Positions 22,867 to 23,393 of a stretch of DNA of 23,393 bases are shown piece after piece. The notes beneath the pieces are model-generated. The model was not told the DNA's origin. It was given only the letters and a program-made list of their open reading frames with translations, and made no database searches. The DNA comes from RAM1 sp040376925. Lineage in GTDB: Bacteria; Pseudomonadota; Gammaproteobacteria; Burkholderiales; Burkholderiaceae_C. Positions within the stretch are counted from its first letter, which is position 1, and every line of letters starts with the position of its first letter. Made by a program: the position numbers and the translations under genes. Location of the stretch: positions 1-23,393 of the forward strand of contig JBEIPU010000054.1 in NCBI GenBank assembly GCA_040376925.1, given 5' to 3'.

Positions 22867-23393
22867 TTACTTCTGGTACTTGGCGATCAGCGCACGGGCC
22901 TCGGACACCAGCTTGGCGCCGTCGATGTTCTTGCCCTTCATTTCGGCGATCCAGTCGGTCTCTACCGTGGAGGCCGTGCGGCGCCAGCGCTGCGTCTCGG
23001 CGATGTCCAGCGCCACGATGTTGTTGCCGGCCTTGACGGCGATGTCGCGCCCGGCCTTGTCGCCCTCGTCCATCGCGCGGCCGAACATGGCCGCGGTCTC
23101 GATGCCGGAATTGGCGTCGATCACCTTCTTCAGGTCGGCCGGCAGCTTGTCATAGGCGGCCTTGTTCATCGAGAAGGCAAAGGTCTGGGTATACAGGCCT
23201 TCCTTGCCGGCAAAGGTGGTGTGGTTCTTGACCAGCTCGGTCACCTTGAGCGACGGCGTCACTTCCCAGGGGATGGTGGTGCCCTCGATCACGCCCTTGG
23301 ACAGCGCGTCGGTCACGGCCGGCACGGGCATGCCCACGGGCGTGGCGCCCAGCTTGGTCAGCATGTTGCTGATCACGCGCGAGCCGCCACGGA
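22867..23393 (-). CDS. TRAP transporter substrate-binding protein (DctP family), C-terminal part only
   Basis: The frame is open to the window edge, so the N-terminus and signal peptide lie outside. About 175 codons are visible before the TAA. The segment reads RGGSRVISNMLTKLGATPVGMP, then PAVTDALSKGVIEGTTIPWEV, the DctP region that carries the conserved Arg that salt-bridges the substrate carboxylate and the GVxxG motif. FSMNKAAYDKLPADLKKVID and DWIAEMKGKNIDGAKLVSEA are typical of the C-terminal lobe. The ligand should be an organic acid, but residues that choose it are mostly outside the window. It is the first gene of the TRAP operon seen here; the DctQ gene follows after 83 bp. GTG at 23376 is an internal Val codon, not a start. 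Confidence 0.92.
   Translation of the reverse strand, partial: RGGSRVISNMLTKLGATPVGMPVPAVTDALSKGVIEGTTIPWEVTPSLKVTELVKNHTTFAGKEGLYTQTFAFSMNKAAYDKLPADLKKVIDANSGIETAAMFGRAMDEGDKAGRDIAVKAGNNIVALDIAETQRWRRTASTVETDWIAEMKGKNIDGAKLVSEARALIAKYQK

Overview
The window is GC-rich, densely packed bacterial DNA. The protein set points to a betaproteobacterium of the order Burkholderiales, most likely family Comamonadaceae (Acidovorax/Comamonas/Variovorax-like): a proteobacterial rpoD end, a pmd-type protocatechuate operon in the order known from Comamonas, and a C4-dicarboxylate-type TRAP transporter. This placement is inferred from gene content, not from a database search.

Layout. (1) 1-947: the 3' end of rpoD (primary sigma factor) and its intrinsic terminator. 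(2) 946-3573: a secreted alpha/beta hydrolase divergent from an EamA/DMT exporter, a small inner-membrane protein and a SnoaL-like protein. (3) 3641-6187, minus strand: a two-component system (histidine kinase with a His/Asp-rich periplasmic loop, and an OmpR-type regulator) behind a Spy/CpxP-like lipoprotein. It is divergent from a 7TM-DISM receptor whose GGDEF domain is degenerate (6323-8032). The intergenic region carries three TTTCG repeats spaced exactly 10 bp apart. (4) 8040-14966, minus strand: the protocatechuate (PCA) 4,5-cleavage operon. In transcription order it is a ModA-like cytosolic protein, pmdE, a 239-bp palindromic element, pmdF, pmdD, pmdA, pmdB, pmdC and an aldo/keto reductase. 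A LysR-type regulator (15077-15973) is divergent from it. (5) 15993-18962: a 989-residue protein of no family I recognise, built from two degenerate copies of a roughly 300-residue module. (6) 19096-23393, minus strand: a TRAP transporter (partial DctP, DctQ, DctM), a beta-hydroxyacid-dehydrogenase-like enzyme with a DUF1932-type C-terminus, and an AEC permease.

How the genes work together. PmdAB opens the PCA ring to 4-carboxy-2-hydroxymuconate semialdehyde (CHMS). PmdC oxidises this to 2-pyrone-4,6-dicarboxylate (PDC). PmdD hydrolyses PDC to 4-oxalomesaconate (OMA), PmdE hydrates the isomerised product to 4-carboxy-4-hydroxy-2-oxoadipate (CHA), and PmdF cleaves CHA to pyruvate and oxaloacetate. 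The OMA isomerase (LigU/PmdU/GalD type) and a PCA transporter are not in this window. A cytosolic substrate-binding-fold protein heads the operon instead. The downstream TRAP/oxidoreductase/AEC cluster handles an organic acid that the sequence does not identify.

Most worth a second look: the unknown duplicated protein, the large palindrome inside the pmd operon, the ModA-like protein in place of the missing isomerase, and the GGDEF domain that lost its active site but kept the c-di-GMP inhibitory-site motif.
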